Of a stretch of 7,524 nucleotides of DNA, positions 4,377-7,524 are shown one piece after another. The stretch spans positions 1 to 7,524 of the forward strand of contig JADQBO010000009.1 of NCBI GenBank assembly GCA_016278585.1. The letters run 5' to 3'. Below the pieces are notes generated by a model. It did no database searches. It worked only from the letters and a program-made list of their open reading frames with translations, and was not told where the DNA came from. The position numbers and the translations under genes were made by a program. Source of the DNA: Desulfosporosinus sp. (GTDB taxonomy: Bacteria; Bacillota; Desulfitobacteriia; Desulfitobacteriales; Desulfitobacteriaceae). Within the stretch, counting starts at the first letter, position 1; every line of letters starts with the position of its first letter.

Positions 4377-6086
4377 ATGCCAATTGCTACAAATCCTGTG
4401 ATCGTCCAAAGTGATCGATCCGTTCTCTTAGAAGTCCATAATCCTCTTTACGAGGAGGCTCGTGATATATTAGCTATCTTTGCAGAACTAGAAAAAAGTC
4501 CGGAGTATATCCATACTTATCGGATTACTCCGTTATCGTTATGGAATGCTGCATCAAGCGGTGTCAGCGTTACGGAAGTGTTGAACGGTCTGGAACGCTA
4601 TAGCAAATTTCCTCTGCCAGACTCCGTGCGCACGGAAATCCAGCAACTTATGGGTCGCTACGGCTTAGTAAAGCTCTTACGAGACGGAGACAAGCTCCTG
4701 CTTACCGCCGAAGATCCGGTGATCCTCTTAGAAATCATCCGTCATAAAGAGGTCAAACTCTTACTGGCCTTTGAAGAACCAGTGAGGAGCAAAGATATCT
4801 CAACCCCAACACTAACTCAAGTAGAAATCAACCCTGAAGCACGGGGGCAATTAAAACAGCTCCTGATGAAAATCTCCTACCCAGTTGAAGACTTAGCGGG
4901 TTATAGCGAGGGCAATCCCTTACCCATGGCCTGGCTCGGTGAAAATCCTAAAGGAGAACCCTTTGCCCTGCGGTCCTATCAGCAAGAAGCCGTCGCAATG
5001 TTTCATCAACAGGGTTCGGTGCATGGAGGGAGTGGCGTCCTGGTACTACCCTGCGGCGCTGGCAAGACCGTCATCGGGATGGGCGTAATGATGGAGTTGC
5101 AGTGTGAAACGTTGATTCTGACGACCAACAATAGTGCTGTCAAACAATGGCTGCGGGAGTTACAGGATAAGACAACCCTGGAAACGGAACAAATGGGGGA
5201 ATATACTGGAGAGAAAAAAGAGATCTGTCCAGTGACCGTAGCCACTTATCAGATTCTCACTCATCGTACTCAGGCTGGTGGCAACTTTAATCACTTTCAT
5301 CTATTTAATGAAAAGAACTGGGGTCTAGTCATCTATGATGAGGTTCATCTCTTACCTGCGCCTGTCTTTCGAGCCACAGCAGAGCTGCAAGCGAAACGCC
5401 GTTTGGGTTTAACAGCAACGCTGGTACGGGAGGATGGCAAAGAAGATGAAGTCTTTACTCTGATTGGTCCCAAGAAAATGGATGTTCCCTGGAAAGTCTT
5501 AGAGACCCAAGGCTGGATTGCCACTGCCGAGTGTACGGAGTGGCGAATCTCCATGAGTAAAGACCGTCGTATGGACTATGCTTTAGCCGAGGAAAAAGGT
5601 AAATTTCGGTTAGCCGCAGAGAATCCCCGTAAGTCGGACAAAATATCCGAGTTAATGGAGCGTCATAAGGAGGATCTGGTGTTGGTGATCGGGCAGTATG
5701 TGCGTCAACTCGAAATGCTTGCTCGAGAGTTAAATGCTCCTTTAATTACAGGTAAAACGCCCCAACGGGAGCGTGAGCGCCTGTATGAAGAGTTCCGAAG
5801 CGGCCGTCTGCACTGCTTAGTCGTCTCAAAAGTGGCCAATTTTGCCATAGATTTGCCGGATGCTAATGTGGCGATTCAGGTCTCCGGAACCTTTGGTTCC
5901 CGGCAGGAAGAAGCCCAAAGACTCGGTCGCATACTCCGACCTAAGCAGGGTGACAGTAGAGCGTATTTTTATAGTTTGGTTTCGAAAGATACCAAAGAAC
6001 AGGAATTCGCTATGCATCGTCAGCTTTTTCTAACCGAACAAGGGTATGCGTATAAAATCCTGATCGAGGAGGATCTTGAACCATGA
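4377..6086 (+). CDS. XPB/ERCC3-type superfamily 2 DNA helicase
   Basis: This 569-residue helicase is the usual length for bacterial XPB. Residues 6-95 form a Helicase_C_3-type N-terminal domain (VIVQSDRSVLLEV, HTYRITPLSLWNAA, RYSKFPLPDSV). The motor follows: a Q-motif-like ALRSYQQEAV (197-206), Walker A PCGAGKT (225-231), motif Ia LILTTNN, motif II YDEVH (320-324), motif III LTATLVRED (345-353) with the RED residues characteristic of XPB, and motif VI QRLGRILRPK (514-523). XPB is a 3'-5' DNA translocase that opens DNA in repair and, in eukaryotes, in transcription initiation. Its bacterial role is less clear. A bacterial XPB next to a Helicase_C_3 protein is also known in mycobacteria. ATG 4377 begins the family-typical N-terminus, although the AGGGAG at 4361-4366 is 10 nt away. 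All motor motifs are intact. Its TGA overlaps the next gene's ATG. Confidence 0.93.
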   Translation: MPIATNPVIVQSDRSVLLEVHNPLYEEARDILAIFAELEKSPEYIHTYRITPLSLWNAASSGVSVTEVLNGLERYSKFPLPDSVRTEIQQLMGRYGLVKLLRDGDKLLLTAEDPVILLEIIRHKEVKLLLAFEEPVRSKDISTPTLTQVEINPEARGQLKQLLMKISYPVEDLAGYSEGNPLPMAWLGENPKGEPFALRSYQQEAVAMFHQQGSVHGGSGVLVLPCGAGKTVIGMGVMMELQCETLILTTNNSAVKQWLRELQDKTTLETEQMGEYTGEKKEICPVTVATYQILTHRTQAGGNFNHFHLFNEKNWGLVIYDEVHLLPAPVFRATAELQAKRRLGLTATLVREDGKEDEVFTLIGPKKMDVPWKVLETQGWIATAECTEWRISMSKDRRMDYALAEEKGKFRLAAENPRKSDKISELMERHKEDLVLVIGQYVRQLEMLARELNAPLITGKTPQRERERLYEEFRSGRLHCLVVSKVANFAIDLPDANVAIQVSGTFGSRQEEAQRLGRILRPKQGDSRAYFYSLVSKDTKEQEFAMHRQLFLTEQGYAYKILIEEDLEP

Positions 6087-7524
6087 CGAATCCGAAACCC
6101 CAAAAGTGGCGTCCCGTATTTGGGGAAAAATTGCCGCCTAATTTTGTACCACCCACTTATGCAGAGGAATCTTCGGACAACCCATCCGCTCCCCGTCAGC
6201 CAAGATCTAAAACGACTTCTAAAACAAATACTGCTCCTGTAAAGAAACTTAAACCGAAAGCTTGGCCAGATTATTTTGCCAAGATGGATCCGGTGGAGCG
6301 GATTCTATTTGCTTACATGGCCTATACCAAACCTGAGGATAGAAGTATCGATTATTTTTGTAGTTATGACCATGATGATTACGTTAGTTTATGCTTTTTA
6401 GATAGACATGTACCAGGGCCAGGCTATCAGGGGGTTGTAAGGTTTGTTACCAAATGGTATAAAATCGGCTTTTTGGCTGAGGGACGTTCTTCCAATACGT
6501 TTACTTTTAAAGAAGAGGCTGCCAGATCCTTTTGGCGCTTTCTCAATACTCAAGTCCAATTCGATGATTATGAGCTAGAACCGCAAAAAACCTTTCGGGC
6601 AGATTTACCGAACACCTTGGATAACCTATTTAAGTTTCTTGTCTTGGTAGAACAGGGAGAGGTTCTTTTCACTCGTACTCACGAGATCAATAAACACTCG
6701 TTAAAACGCATTTTAGCTGCCTTAACTAATCCAGCAGGATCTGACAAGGAATTTAGCCTAGAGAGTTATTTCTTCTGGCTCTTTTCCCTTGCCCGACGTT
6801 TTCGTCTCCTGGGACAAAGCGGAGATCGCTTGGTGTTGACGTCGATGGGACAAGAATTGCCCGAGAGTATTAGAGTGGAAGATTTGCTTTGCGTGATTTA
6901 TCCGGAGCACTTTGAAACAATTCAGAATAAAGGCTTTTTCCTGATTCTGCCCGTCTTAAGCCGCTGTACCAAGTGGACAAGCTGGGGTCTTATGATTAGT
7001 AAGCTATTTTCAGAGGACAACGTGTGTAATCTCTTAATCAAAGAAACCGTCATCAGCCTTCTCGATCCCCTGCGTTTTCTAGGCTTACTGGATTGGGGCA
7101 AGTATGAGCAGGATATTTTGGTGCGAGTAACTCCACTGGGCCAGTTGGTTATATCTAAACTATTACAAGGGCACGAACTTGAAGACGATATTGAGATCAA
7201 GAACCTCATAGATTCCATCTATCCCATGAGCGGGCCCGATACAGCGTATGTCCAACCGAACTTTGAAATTTTGCTACCGCATGCCGCCTCTTGGGCTGCC
7301 CGCTGGAAACTAAGCCAAATCGCTGTCCTTGAGCAGCAGGATCAGATGCTTAAATACCGTTTGGATAAGACCTATCTCCTAAACGCACTGAAACGAGGTA
7401 TGCCAGCAGAAGACGTGCTCCCAGTCCTGAAAAAGCTAAGTACCTATCCTTTGCCTGAGAATCTAGTACTTACGATTCAGCAGTGGGTTGAGTCCTTTGG
7501 CCAAGTCTCCTTCCTGCATCTCAG
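6083..7524 (+). CDS. Helicase-associated (Helicase_C_3) domain protein, partial at window end
   Basis: The frame from ATG 6083 is open for 480 codons with no stop and continues past the window. ATGA overlaps the helicase stop (4-nt overlap), and GAGGAGG sits about 10 nt upstream inside the helicase gene, so translation is coupled. The N-terminus (1-60) is polar, basic and proline-rich, probably disordered. Residues 60-360 are mostly helical with winged-helix-like repeats and no enzyme motif I recognise. Residues 388-470 (AYVQPNFEILLPH, WKLSQIAVLEQQDQM, RLDKTYLLNALKRG, KLSTYPLPENLVLTI) match Helicase_C_3 (PF13625), the same domain found at the N-terminus of the upstream helicase. It probably acts with XPB on DNA as an accessory or regulatory subunit; this is inferred from operon and shared domain. 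Full length is unknown, and relatives run to 600-750 residues. Confidence 0.9.
   Translation, partial: MTNPKPQKWRPVFGEKLPPNFVPPTYAEESSDNPSAPRQPRSKTTSKTNTAPVKKLKPKAWPDYFAKMDPVERILFAYMAYTKPEDRSIDYFCSYDHDDYVSLCFLDRHVPGPGYQGVVRFVTKWYKIGFLAEGRSSNTFTFKEEAARSFWRFLNTQVQFDDYELEPQKTFRADLPNTLDNLFKFLVLVEQGEVLFTRTHEINKHSLKRILAALTNPAGSDKEFSLESYFFWLFSLARRFRLLGQSGDRLVLTSMGQELPESIRVEDLLCVIYPEHFETIQNKGFFLILPVLSRCTKWTSWGLMISKLFSEDNVCNLLIKETVISLLDPLRFLGLLDWGKYEQDILVRVTPLGQLVISKLLQGHELEDDIEIKNLIDSIYPMSGPDTAYVQPNFEILLPHAASWAARWKLSQIAVLEQQDQMLKYRLDKTYLLNALKRGMPAEDVLPVLKKLSTYPLPENLVLTIQQWVESFGQVSFLHL

Noticed and set aside
5006..5245. Minus-strand open frame of 79 codons inside the helicase gene
   Set aside because: It is antisense to the Walker A region of an intact helicase, and its Ser/Pro/Thr-rich translation is typical of a shadow frame.
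6922..7218. Minus-strand open frame of 98 codons
   Set aside because: It lies wholly inside the Helicase_C_3 protein gene on the plus strand, whose frame is open throughout and has clear homology. The antisense product has low-complexity Ser/Arg composition and no ribosome binding site.

Overview
The window looks like a chromosomal segment of an anaerobic, low-to-moderate G+C Bacillota, most likely of the Desulfosporosinus/Desulfitobacterium (Peptococcaceae) type. This rests on strong GGAGG-type ribosome binding sites, two TTG starts, sigma-A-like promoters with TG-extended -10 boxes, and protein families typical of Clostridia and Bacilli: a short Sm-like protein, a DUF2268 protease, a bacterial XPB helicase with its Helicase_C_3 partner, and a cell-wall-binding repeat 2 remnant. 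The genus is inferred from general resemblance only. The first two thirds is A+T-richer than the helicase region.

Layout. Positions 1-116 hold two imperfect palindromes, one resembling a REP/RAYT-type element. Just beyond, on the minus strand, lies the C-terminal stub of a cell wall-binding repeat protein (139-309), cut off at its N-terminal side. A small plus-strand gene (458-709) encodes an 83-residue Sm-like protein with a Gly/Tyr-rich linker and a hydrophobic tail. It converges on a minus-strand DUF2268 (YjaZ-like) predicted zinc protease (762-1622), and one bidirectional terminator hairpin serves both. The protease gene diverges from a SAM-dependent methyltransferase gene (1766-2485), which has a good sigma-A promoter. 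A second plus-strand unit follows: an AAA/ABC-type ATPase (2725-3579) and another SAM-dependent methyltransferase (3636-4241), closed by a clear rho-independent terminator (4278-4316). The last unit is an XPB/ERCC3-type superfamily 2 helicase (4377-6086). It overlaps by 4 nt with a Helicase_C_3-domain protein (6083 to beyond 7524) that runs off the window.

How the genes work together. The clearest partnership is the helicase pair. The two genes are translationally coupled and carry recognisably the same accessory domain, at the N-terminus of the helicase and towards the C-terminus of the partner, which suggests a DNA repair or remodelling complex. The ATPase and second methyltransferase are probably co-transcribed, but their substrates cannot be read from sequence. 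The Sm-like protein, the protease and the first methyltransferase look like independent single-gene units. No tRNA, rRNA, CRISPR array or intact mobile element is visible, and I see no clear candidate for a wholly new multi-gene system. The most distinctive items are the paired-domain helicase operon, the Sm-like small protein with a membrane-like tail, and the REP-like palindrome beside a truncated surface-protein gene.
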